From positions 1-10,954 of the forward strand of contig JAOXYB010057945.1 of NCBI GenBank assembly GCA_028565635.1: 10,954 bases of DNA, written 5' to 3'. A program made the translations under genes and the position numbers. This DNA comes from Phoronis ovalis (lineage: Eukaryota > Phoronida > Phoronidae). The notes beneath the pieces were generated by a model. The model searched no databases and was not told the origin of the DNA. It was given only the letters and a program-made list of their open reading frames with translations. Of the stretch, positions 1 through 8,679 are shown one piece after another; the stretch's first letter is position 1; each line of letters opens with the position of its first letter.

Positions 1-710
1 TATCCGATCATCTTCGTGTTTGGTACAGGGTAAATACAAGTCAAAATGCAGATTGTTTGTAATGTTCATGTAAATCATTTTGAAGATTTTCCCTCTATTA
101 TGAACCTTACAACTCTTATACATACAAAGATGGCTTTACAACTACAGAAACTACATCATATGATAGGCATCTGTCTGCACCCGCTGACCTCTTGTTTGTT
201 CGTGTCAATGTTTTAAATATATACTTACGCTCCGGATTTGCGAAAATATCTGCAGTCACTTATTGTATAGGCGATTCAAAGAGAGGATACCCTGGGCAAC
301 ACAACACTAGATCTAGTTACTCTAGTAGCTCCATATATTATATTACTAGTAAGTTCTAAGCTGACTACATAACCATAATGGCTGTATGTGGAACCATATG
401 TATTCAGGACTGCCTACTTACTTGCTTTGAGGCTTCAATATACGAATCCATACTTCCAGTACAGTCTATTGCAAAGGCTAAATCTAAATTAAATTGTTTG
501 TCTGTCATTCTGCCAGAATTTCTTTCACCTGTTTCCGAAAATATTTAGTTCGTTTCGTGATAGATGCAGCAAAATGCTTAAAATGCAATCAACAAGTAAT
601 TAGTACAAGAAGTCGTTCACTGTGCGACGATTTATAATCAGTTTGACAGCCGTTTAGGCTTGGCAATGTTAATTTATGTATGCTAAAATCACAATCAATA
701 TCTTTTAAAA
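1..710. other. 5' flank of the gene; no coding sequence recognised
   Basis: AT-rich sequence with no recognisable exon on either strand. A 12 bp palindrome, ACTAGATCTAGT, lies at 306-317. The promoter and any 5' untranslated exon of the gene should be here or further upstream, but no convincing TATA or initiator context can be assigned. The open frame on the - strand at 589-864 overlaps exon 1 antisense and shows no family motifs. Confidence 0.6.
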
Positions 711-875
711 ATGTCATTACTGATAACGTCACAAACGAGGCCACCAGAAAACATTTCGGGACAATTAATCTGCATGATGAAGTGTCATTCTTGTGCCAAA
801 GAAAAGCTAAGCAAGGAATTTCCATCAGAGCCACTGACTGAAAGGTGTGGTCATTTCTCAGCAAATTGCCTACAG
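711..875 (+). CDS. Exon 1: N-terminus and first half of the RING finger
   Basis: This exon encodes residues 1-55. The ATG at 711 follows an in-frame stop at 684-686, has A at -3 (ttaaaaATG), and no AG acceptor lies between stop and ATG, so it is the best start. After a polar N-terminus of about 20 residues come CHSC (C25, C28), a FPSEPLTE segment and RCGH (C46, H48), then C53. The exon ends CTACAG|gtctgt. Reading through the donor gives a stop two codons later, so splicing is required. The five zinc ligands here are completed by three on exon 2. The FPxxPLTExCxH wording reminds me of a RING variant in some invertebrate and fungal proteins, but that is memory and not a search result. It is too short to stand out without the exon 2 join. 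Confidence 0.8.
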
Positions 876-3800
876 GTCTGTAACTAACATTAATAATTTA
901 ATCGGTTCATACATGCAGATTCAAATACGACTTTGCAAAACTTGGGTACAACGAAATATGAATTTCCGTTTGTTGAATAGCAAAACCGTGTGTGTCGGTT
1001 TGGTCAAACAATTGTCAACAGCGCAACAGTTTTCTCTAGTGTTTTATATAAAAATGATGTATTTATATTATCACTCTAAAATAAAAGTAAAATTGTCTAC
1101 TGTAGTACATACTGTCATGGTATCGGAATGGCTCATTTGAAGAAAACTAAATCTACTCTGTGACTGAATATATAAAGTTTAAAATAGGGTAACTCGAAAA
1201 CGTTGTTTTAATTAGTATTAGAAAGCGAGATACCGAAATAACCATAAACGTATGCTTAATGCATGTCACCTAGTTTTAGTATTCTTTTACATCACCCCAT
1301 ATAAAATGCCATTGGTATTTCAAAATGAAGTTATAACTTTTTGCCCAGGTTACGTGTGATATTCTAATCCAGGCTTGCCTTGCCTGGGTATACAACACGT
1401 CGATCCCATTCGCGCTTCATTTCCGTGCACTCGGATTCAAGAATAAATTAAATGACATCAAAAGATAAATTTCTGAATATAAATATTATCAGTGAAATAG
1501 GGACAGTAATAAACCTTTTAAGGCTTTAAATCTCAAAAACGCTACATTTATTTAAAAAAAAATTTAAAAACTTTAGCACCATTCGAAAATTATGTGATTT
1601 TCCAATTTCAAAATTCATCTTTGTTTGTCAAATTTCAAAAATATGTTTTGAAAAATCACACTTTTATAGATTTGGAGCGTAAGAGGGTTCCTTTAAAAGC
1701 AGTGCTGTCAGTACCCTCTATAAATATGTAACACTCAAACTTATGTCCGTCTCTATATAATTTGTGGCGTTCATTTCGCTAATTTCACAGTGGTCCACAC
1801 GCAACCATTCATAAGCGATTTTACTGGACTGTTACGAAAAGAACACCGACTTTACCGGAATACATCCTGCGTGATTTCACTGGAATACAGTGGGGGGTTT
1901 TGAGGCAGGTAAGACCTTTCACAACATTTTTTGACTTATAGCCTAACACTGTATAAAAGCTGATACCCTATAATGCAATTGGTTAGATATCTGTGTTCAG
2001 ACCCACGATAATTGCATGACAAAAATCGCGTGATTTTAAGAACTAAAATAAATAAATTAATGATATAAACAATCGGAGGCATTTCATCGGGCACGAAATG
2101 ATGAATGGTACAGAAGCAACAGGTCCCGGGCAACAAGTTTCAATCCACCTGATTGGTTAATCCTAGGATATATAAAACTCTCAAGAGTTTTATATATCCT
2201 AGGTTAATCCGATGGTGTAGTCCTTTTGACCAAAATTCAAAAAACTACAAATCGGCTAATCAGCTACTGACTGGGAGCTTTTACAATTTTAAATAAACTG
2301 CGCAAATGTCGATGTTTTTAATTGCATGATTTGCGTCCATATTCCAAAACTGTTCTCGTGGTGCAGATTTTTAACGATTGTGTACATTTCCATAATAACC
2401 ATAATATTATAGAAGTATATGCATACATGTCATATATTTCGGTAATAAATAAGGAGTGCTTGGCGGTATTCCGGTACAATTAATTTTGTGCTTAACATCA
2501 TTTTTTCGGTCATACAACATTTTATACACAGAGAACCATATCTCTTACTGAAATTGTTAAATGATTCCACGGAGAACTGTGACCAATCTGTCCTGTTTGT
2601 ATGCATTTATTGGTCTGCAGGAGCTAATTTTGTCATCGATTTCAGTTGACAAATTTTACGCCTCGCACTTCAGCAATTATCGTGGGTCTTAACACAGATA
2701 TCTAAACTATTGCATTAGGGTATCAGTTTTTCTACAGTGTAAGGTTATATGTCAAAACATGCTATGAAATGTCTTACCTGCCTAAAAAAAAAACACTATG
2801 CCAATTCCCATAAATTGATTTCTCATGGAAAAATCATACTCTTGTCAGCTAGTAGTATTGCAAACAGTCCGGTAATTACAGCAAGCATGAATAAAAGTGA
2901 TGCTAGTGTACTTGAATCTGTTTGATAAGCAAATACAAATTCCCTGTTTTACAGAACAACGCTAAGTATATTTTAAATCAAGCATAATAGAGCGTTACTG
3001 AATAGCCCTGAATAGGTGTTCATGCATGTGTTTAGTATATTGGCGCTTGGTTCTTTCCACTACGGACACGTTTAGCTTGTGACGTAAAACGGACACGAAT
3101 TAAAATCTTACATATCTAACTAACAAGACTGATTGAACAAACACATATTTCCAATGCTCCTATAAAACTGAGCCTATTCGTTTCAGCCTATGGAATTCAA
3201 AACGCTTGCAATAGTTCATTCTTGACCAATATTTTTTTACAATGTTTGTTTTTCTAGTGTGTCGTTGATTACGTGAAGGAGAATAAGTCGTGTCCCGAGT
3301 GTCATACTGCTGTTTTTGAGAATAGCCAAAGTATTAGGCTATATCAGGAATTGCTAGACCAATTATTCCCAGAGCCTGTAATCTTAGATACAGAAAGTGG
3401 TGAGACAGATGGAACCGTGCATTTGGTGTTTCTCAACGGCGATAGTAAGGAAGTACAGTTTAACGGAAACTGGACAGTCCTCATCTTCTTGACTGAGATA
3501 GAAGTAAAATATCCAGATTTAGATGCTACAAAACTGCAGCTGAATTACAACGGAGAGGTACTTAAGGTAAACAAATCTTATATGTCGTGATTTGAAATGC
3601 CATTCCTTTGAACACATAACATACATGTAGATGTGTAATTATAATTCTTTGCAAATGTTCTTTGTACCTTGCTGCTAATTGTTACAAAGGTGCATTTAAT
3701 AGAATAGGCACACAGTCTAAAGATGTAGCAAAAATGTAAGGCAATATACAGGACACGTTTACACATAAAAACAGCGGTAACAATTCAAAAAACTTCTAAA

Positions 3801-5585
3801 ATATGCTTTTCCGAGTTTGAATTTTTCGTAACCAATTTTGAACAGTTGAATATTAATTGTCTACTAATGTTTTCTATTTGTATACACAAAAACATTCTTT
3901 GCATTTTGTGCTATTTATCCAACAGTTTTATTTCATATTTTCGTTCTTTCAAGTTATTCCAGATGGGGGAAAACAGACATAAAATTGGCATATTATACTT
4001 TGATATTGACATTTTCAGACTTGTAACCTTGACGATCGATCCTTAAAAGAAATGTTATGTGCCTAGGAAATAAATGATGAGACCAAAGTATCATTTCACA
4101 TTGTATTGAGGGACTGGTCAGAATTTATTTCCGGGGGGGGAAATATCATTTCAAAGTCAGAGGGGTAAAATGACCCTCAAAAATGTCGAAAATAAAAATG
4201 CCCCCCCCCCCCCATGGAGGGAAGAAGGAAAACAAAGTCAATGGGTTTGCTGCATATAGCAGTCTAGAAAATTAATTAACTTTTCTAAGTAGAAGATAAA
4301 CATAACAAACCTAATAAACAAATGAGTGAACAACAAACAAGTCACAGCGGGAATTTGACGAAATTAATTCGGTTTTTGGGTCTATTGGCCTCGAATTGAC
4401 CTTGCAACCTATGGATGACCTCGAAATGAACAAAGGCCTAATATTTGAACATTTAATGCTATTTTAAGATGTTGATCTCTTGACCTCTGATGACCTTGTG
4501 ACCTCGAGGTCTACTTGTCCCACTCATAGGATGCCAATGGTCAAGCTATAAACCTGTAAGAAAAACTGTTCTCGAGGTGCGGCATTTCTCCTCTATATGA
4601 AAGATGCAAAGTAAAACGTTGACCTTTCAGCATCCACATAATCTTAGAGGTCTCCAAACGACCAATGAAAAAATTCTAACCAATCCCTAATTGCATAAGG
4701 AGCACAAAATTGCTTTCTAACTTCATTTTGCCTTTGCAACATTAATAATTATAAGCTTTCATCAGCCTTTGGTTGATACCGCAGGATGTCAATGAAATGA
4801 AGACTGCATAAATCCAGCCGTCCACGTTCTTTATCTGTTATATTTGCTTTATGGTAGGGAAACACAGGAGGTTGGGTTTAACGATCAAACCCAAATACAG
4901 AGGAGTTGAGCGTTAAATGTACAGTAGTTATATTCGTCTTTTACAGATACGTATCAAAGATGAAGGACATATCCTCAATCCTACACTAAACGATTACAAG
5001 GTTACAGCCGGCGCAACAATTGTTGTAACAGTATGTTTGTTTTCTGTGCCTGTTCATTTAGACCACACTACGTTTCGGTTGTTATGGGGATACCCTGCAG
5101 ATTGTACACGTTCATTTCTTGATGCAAGCTGTTTAGTGTATGATCAAAAATCTTTTCAAGAAGTTGTTGATTTCGACAAGGACACGAGCCAAGTTTGTAA
5201 GGGATATCTAAGACATTCTGGTGATAACATGGATCGTATTCATAGAATTGGGTATCATGACATTGAAGTGTATCTAAAAGAAATACCAGAACACGTTTCT
5301 CATTTATATTTTGTGCTTAGTGCTTGGAATTCCCCGAGTTTGTCAACATTCTCACAGCTAAACATGAATTTGTTTGATTATGATCACCCATTTCATGATT
5401 TATGTAGTACAATGCTTCCTAAGAGTACAAACAGTCAGGCTGTGGTAATGTGTTATGCTGTACGCAAAACCGATGTTTGGGAGATATTTGATGCAGGTGT
5501 ACCTTGTACCGGTAATGCAGATAACTATGAACCAATTAAAGAATGTATTGATAATCTGTTTGCAGTGTCGGTTTTCGAGGGATAG
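711..5585 (+). CDS. RING / ubiquitin-like / TerD-like three-domain protein (spliced gene, 3 exons)
   Basis: Joining 711-875, 3258-3566 and 4947-5585 gives an uninterrupted 370-residue reading frame. Both introns are phase 0 with GT donors and AG acceptors. Domains in order: a RING finger with ligands C25, C28, C46, H48, C53, C56, C67, C70; a linker; a ubiquitin-like domain at about 108-187; a TerD-like domain at about 200-365, with LLWGY, FLDASC, RHSGDN, a VYLKEIPE strand-turn and a late WEIFDAG strand. RING domains usually recruit E2 enzymes for ubiquitin transfer. TerD domains are calcium-binding modules of bacterial tellurite and stress systems. A ubiquitin-ligase or stress-sensing role is therefore inferred, not shown. 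No signal peptide or membrane segment is evident, so the product is probably cytosolic or nuclear. The gene lies in repeat-rich DNA with no other gene nearby. I do not recognise a named orthologue. The exon model is well supported; an extra 5' untranslated exon is possible. Confidence 0.85.
1888..2798. mobile_element. Non-autonomous element with ~127 bp terminal inverted repeats
   Basis: The arm at 1888-2015 is matched in reverse complement by 2673-2798. Shared blocks include ggcaggtaagac, cagatatctaa (in complement), gggtatcag and cgataattgc, with scattered mismatches. The left end reads AGTGGGGGGTTTT and the right end, read inward, AGTGTTTTTTTTTT, after which both arms resume GGCAGG at the same distance. 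The interior (2016-2672) has no coding potential, so this would be a MITE-like or foldback derivative mobilised in trans. I could not find a convincing target-site duplication, so the exact ends and superfamily (hAT-like or Tc/mariner-like from the CAGTG start) are uncertain. It sits wholly within intron 1. Confidence 0.7.
2155..2210. repeat. Perfect 20+20 bp hairpin flanked by 9 bp direct repeats
   Basis: The arms at 2162-2181 and 2184-2203 are exact reverse complements separated by only CA. Each outer end carries the palindrome CCTAGG. The 9-mer GGTTAATCC occurs directly repeated at 2155-2163 and 2202-2210, overlapping the arm ends. It lies inside the larger inverted-repeat element, off centre to the left. 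It could be a tiny insertion with a duplicated target or a fold-back replication scar. No coding content. Confidence 0.85.
3258..3566 (+). CDS. Exon 2: second half of RING, linker, first half of the ubiquitin-like domain
   Basis: This exon encodes residues 56-158. It begins with C56 straight after the acceptor (tttctag|TGT) and supplies C56, C67 and C70 (CPEC) of the RING. A charged, helix-prone linker follows (IRLYQELLDQLF, about 81-92). The ubiquitin-like domain then starts at about T108 with strands VHLVFLN and KEVQFN, a helical stretch and LQLNYNGEVLK, the counterpart of the ubiquitin RLIFAGKQL turn. The exon ends CTTAAG|gtaaac, a good donor; unspliced reading stops seven codons later. 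A GTG at 3273 and other internal starts are not real starts, because the zinc-ligand Cys lies upstream in the same open frame. Confidence 0.87.
4133..4213. repeat. Poly-G / poly-C bounded low-complexity segment
   Basis: A run of 8 G (4133-4140) and a run of 13 C (4201-4213) bracket about 60 bp of A-rich sequence. Similar C-runs occur at 7008-7018 (11 C) and 9829-9838 (10 C), the latter at the end of a well-supported MITE. This segment may therefore be a degraded element end, but no terminal inverted repeat or target duplication was found here. Confidence 0.4.
4500..4585. repeat. TGACCT-rich interspersed repeat, copy 1
   Basis: This stretch aligns without gaps to 8680-8765 in the same orientation, at roughly 60 of 86 positions by eye. 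The best-conserved parts are GACCTC, AGGATG, TGTTCT and the GAGG..CGGCAT core. Similarity trails on to about 4598 and 8777 (CTCTATAT). Upstream, 4390-4500 carries further TGACCT words (for example TTGACCT and GATGACCT). From memory, TGACCT-rich repeats of this style are common in mollusc genomes. The family is not identified here, and no tRNA-type A/B boxes were recognised. Confidence 0.6.
4947..5585 (+). CDS. Exon 3: end of the ubiquitin-like domain and the whole TerD-like domain
   Basis: This exon encodes residues 159-370 and stops at TAG 5583-5585. It opens with IRIKDEGHILNPTLNDYKV and then TAGATIVVTV, the pattern of the last ubiquitin strands (compare TLSDYNI and STLHLVL). From about residue 200 it matches the TerD family: LLWGY (204-208), FLDASCLVYD (215-224), RHSGDN (247-252), D263 before EVYLKEIPE, then LYFVLSAW, and TFSQLNMNLFD, the counterpart of the family's TFGQVxNAxIRL. 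The late strands are AVVMCYAVRK and VWEIFDAG. The length of about 165 residues is near that of a single TerD domain. The first Asp of the usual DLDA motif is Phe215. An ATG at 4917 precedes the acceptor and is intronic. Confidence 0.87.
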   Translation: MRIKDEGHILNPTLNDYKVTAGATIVVTVCLFSVPVHLDHTTFRLLWGYPADCTRSFLDASCLVYDQKSFQEVVDFDKDTSQVCKGYLRHSGDNMDRIHRIGYHDIEVYLKEIPEHVSHLYFVLSAWNSPSLSTFSQLNMNLFDYDHPFHDLCSTMLPKSTNSQAVVMCYAVRKTDVWEIFDAGVPCTGNADNYEPIKECIDNLFAVSVFEG

Positions 5586-5704
5586 GGGAGTTTCGGGGAT
5601 TCGATTGAATGAATTCTCCTTAGCTAAAGAATAACTCATCTAAATAACAATTATTATAACAAAAAATAAAAAAATAGCAGAATATACTATTATTTAAAAA
5701 TAAA
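5586..5704 (+). terminator. 3' UTR with two candidate poly(A) signals
   Basis: AATAAA occurs at 5665-5670 and again at 5699-5704, about 80 and 114 bases after the stop codon, in very A/T-rich sequence. Either could set the 3' end of the RING/ubiquitin-like/TerD transcript. The hexamer is frequent in DNA this AT-rich, so the choice is not certain. Confidence 0.5.
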
Positions 5705-6708
5705 TTGAACCTCCCAACCTAAAATCCTGGGACTACCCCTGATGTGCATAAAATACAAAATGTCTTATCATACTGTTTAATAAAGAGGTTAAAAACACGT
5801 ATTCATCACCTAATCCTGATTCATGTATAGGAGTTGTCACTACCAGGGGTTGTACTAGGGTGTACATGTATATGCTAATTGCTTAGAGCTTTTAACATTC
5901 CGTTGCAATAGTGTGGTTTGCTAAACTTTAACTGCTTGCATTTATACGGAAGCACCCACCGAGTCTGTTCCCCATAATATCTGTACCCGAGACGAGTCTG
6001 GTTGGCTAGCAAACCTATACAGTTCATCCTGCTGGTAATGGGGAACAGAAATGATTCTCCACATCAACATCGCTAAATGATTTATTTAAGCGCGAAATCC
6101 CATTAAAGAACATCTTTTTTTACGCAAATTTCATCTGGCAGATAGAGTTCCCCCGCATGTTAGCTGGCTGGTGAATTTAAAAAAATTAAGCTTGCTAGTG
6201 AGCGGCCTTCCAAGCTACATTACCAAATGGTTTATCTAAGCATGAAACATGACAAACATATGTTTGGTTTACTATACAAAGCTATAAAAAATTATCCTCA
6301 TGGGTGCTTCTGTTTATATTTGCCCTTGTATATTACAAGCACAGAAAAGGAATGTTTCATTAAAAATGTGACTTCAAGTCTATATAAGCCAGATAAAACA
6401 GTTAATTTGTAGCTCAATATGTTGACGCAGCTAAAAAAATGATTATACATGTACAATAACGAGTTATTTCCCCCCAAAGAAATATACATATGTAAGCACA
6501 AACCATCAATTTGTAGCAACGTTTTATATGCATGCTCGGGAACAGCATCAAAACGCACACTAGAAGATAATGAACATCGCCATTAATTATATAAAATAGC
6601 AATGATAACAATTTGACAAATGTAGTAAGAACATATTGTATGAGATTTGATATTTACCTCGGGGTACTTCACAAAATTTTGGTTCTGATTGTACTGCCCC
6701 GCCTTAAA
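5705..6708. other. Non-coding stretch with weak repeats
   Basis: No gene was recognised. A degenerate ~24 bp direct repeat occurs at 6075-6098 and 6225-6248 (AAATG.TTTAT.TAAGC, about 5 mismatches, 150 bp apart). A 10 bp inverted pair CTGTTCCCCA / TGGGGAACAG lies between about 5965 and 6052. Short open frames on both strands at about 6227-6611 are AT-rich, without motifs and mutually overlapping, so they are left as non-coding. Confidence 0.5.
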
Positions 6709-6970
6709 ACTGGATCCTCTTAACTATTTTATTTGTGTAAAAAAGCTGTTTGCTAATTTATTTCTTGCTAAATAACGTATTGGTAAAACCTGTTTGCTAA
6801 CATGGAAAGCTCAGTTTGCTAACAAAAAAGAAGTAAAAAACGGATACAGTCTGCTTATTTGGTCAAAAAACCGGATCCACTCTGCTAATTGATAAAAAAC
6901 CCCGGATCACTCTGTTAATTTGGTCAAAGACCGGATCCAGTCAACTAATTGGATCTAAAAACTGGATCCA
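6709..6970. repeat. Degenerate ~31 bp minisatellite
   Basis: Four recognisable tandem units start at 6841, 6872, 6903 and 6932 and end at 6962, with lengths 31, 31, 29 and 31. The core reads CGGATCCA..CTGCTAATTT.GTCAAAAAAC. A truncated fifth unit begins at 6963. More diverged copies marked by TTTGCTAA or ACTGGATCC extend back to about 6709. The array is non-coding. A C11 tract lies just downstream (7008-7018), and GGGGTAC upstream (6661-6667) is weakly complementary to GACTACCCC beside it, so the array might be the interior of an old element. That is not demonstrated. Confidence 0.7.
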
Positions 6971-7018
6971 TTGGGGCCACACATCTCTATAGCTGGATGC
7001 CTGACTACCCCCCCCCCC

Positions 7019-8679
7019 TTTACTCCAGGGCATTTAGGTCGTGGCATTATCTTTATCTAACACAAATATTTAACATGTTGTTTGAGCTTGATAATTTTTG
7101 TCGAGATGGCAGTAAATATTAACATTCCTGGATACTGGGTTCGCGTTTTAGGACATCTACGTGACATACAGCACATAGTCGAGATTGTACCCGAAAACAT
7201 ACCCTATTACAAGACTTGTAAAATTGAAAATGTGTTTTGGTATAATTGTGAAACGAATGTTTTGCAAATTATTTTGAAAATGTAACAATTTATCCTTATA
7301 GAAGAGCTCGTACCAACTTTCAATGTTCAGCTGAGCTCTTTCATCGTACATAAAAGAAGGTACACGAGTTGGTATTCCTAGAACACATTTGTTTCGTTTG
7401 TTATGTTATACAATATATACATGTATTAAGGACGAATTTCTTTTATTTTTTGTTCTCTTGTGGAACTTTAGCAGATCTTAGATGTAAATGTTTAACTAGT
7501 TATTATACTGTAAACCCAAATATTGAAAAAAAAAATGCTTTATTGTTAGCACAACACAACGATGCACAGGTTATGTTTGCAAAATATTTATTCTTGCATT
7601 AAATATGGAATTTTATGTAAAATGTGCCGTTTTATATGAATATAAATATTAATTAACAGCAAGCAACTTCATATTTGCATTTTACAAAATTTCGTCATGT
7701 CCTTAATTGTTACTGTATATGTGTACAGTATTATTCGGGAGTGCTAATGACATAGATGCCCATTGGTTTGTATCGGTGCTAAACGAAAGTAAATAAGCTT
7801 AATTGCATGACATTTCACATCTCATCTTGTGCTGGAAACAGAACGAGTTTTAACCGGTTTTAATTTCAATACACATTCCTTAGTCTGGAAGATACCCTTA
7901 CTATACATCCAAACGTGGCATTGTCAATTTTAGTTTTCTCCCGTTTGCCATTGTAGTCATATCACGGGAGTATAAAAAAGGATCTAGACCTATTTCTGGA
8001 CAAACTTCGCTCCAAACACTTTGTTTTCAGTACGCTTCTGTCATTCTACGTAATGTTTGTGTTGAAATATTCTAAAATGTATTTATTATAAAAGTTAATA
8101 GACCTTTTCACAAACAGAATTGCACGTATAATGCAATGGTTATCGAGCAGACTGTATATACGCCAGTATTAGAAAAAGCAAATATTATGCTGAAAAAAAT
8201 AACAGGTTATCTGTTTATTTAACGTCACTTATCATATCAGTAGTGTATGAGTTGTATATAAATTGATGTTGTCAGAGGGGGTATATGACATGGCACTAAA
8301 ATTATCAGATAACAAAGTTGTTATAGATATAAGCCAAGCACAAAGGATTAAAGTCTACACATTTACAAATCAAACTAAATAGCTTTTAACAAAGACAAGG
8401 ATTACGGCTGCTAACCTTTATAACCTCTGGAAAACATAATTATAATGACTCACATCTGTGCGTATACTGTTGATACATGGCTGCGCATGGCCTCTGTCTT
8501 CCTTGTTTGAGCCCCTTGAGTAGTCTTTATTATGTAATAATTGGGTGTGAACTTGAGTATCTTAATTAAGGTCGTCTTGTGTGAACTACTAACTGCTTGT
8601 GTGGAAGCAAGCGATAGTAGGGTCATGCAGCCAGGACGAGAAAAGACTTGCACGGATTCTGTATAATCGAGATAACTTT
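7019..8679. other. Gene-free AT-rich stretch
   Basis: No coding sequence was supported on either strand. Small structures seen are an inverted pair GAAGAGCTC / GAGCTCTTTC at about 7301-7340, a small hairpin TACTGTA / TACAGTA at about 7711-7730, and CTCCCGT / ACGGGAG around 7938-7970 followed by TATAAAAAAGG. The last resembles a TATA box, but no start codon with a gene-like frame follows it. Open frames at 7082-7285, 7369-7602 and 8450-8653 have no family signature. Confidence 0.5.

Larger units (their letters stand above)
876..3257 (+). other. Intron 1 (2,382 bp)
   Basis: The donor is CAG|gtctgt and the acceptor is a long T-rich tract ending tttttctag at 3257. The intron is phase 0 and falls between RING ligands C53 and C56. 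It contains the long inverted-repeat element at 1888-2798. The stretches 876-1887 and 2799-3257 are AT-rich and hold no supportable coding sequence; short open frames there lack codon bias and recognisable motifs. Confidence 0.8.
3567..4946 (+). other. Intron 2 (1,380 bp)
   Basis: The donor is AAG|gtaaac and the acceptor cttttacag ends at 4946; the intron is phase 0. It interrupts the ubiquitin-like domain just after the NGEVLK turn. It contains a G8 tract (4133-4140), a C13 tract (4201-4213) and a TGACCT-rich repeat (about 4390-4600). No coding sequence was recognised in 3567-4946. An open stretch at 3846-4046 has only AT-rich, low-complexity content. Confidence 0.82.

Noticed and set aside
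847-1140. Open frame on the + strand overlapping the exon 1 donor
   Set aside because: It is in a different frame from the RING-encoding exon, has no family motifs and runs through intron sequence.
3273-3590. A 105-residue protein starting at GTG 3273
   Set aside because: The zinc-ligand Cys lies upstream at 3258 in the same frame, and the 3' end reads through a good donor at 3567 into intron sequence.
4917-4946. ATG at 4917 as the start of a 222-residue protein
   Set aside because: The 30 bases before 4947 end in a pyrimidine-rich cttttacag acceptor, and the frame continues perfectly from exon 2 with the missing half of the ubiquitin-like domain.
5031-5061. GTATGT...TTTAG resembling a mini-intron inside exon 3
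   Set aside because: It is only 31 bases long, too short for normal splicing, and its removal would shift the frame and destroy the TerD match.
7971-7981. TATAAAAAAGG as a TATA box
   Set aside because: No gene-like frame or exon follows, and such strings are expected by chance in DNA this AT-rich.
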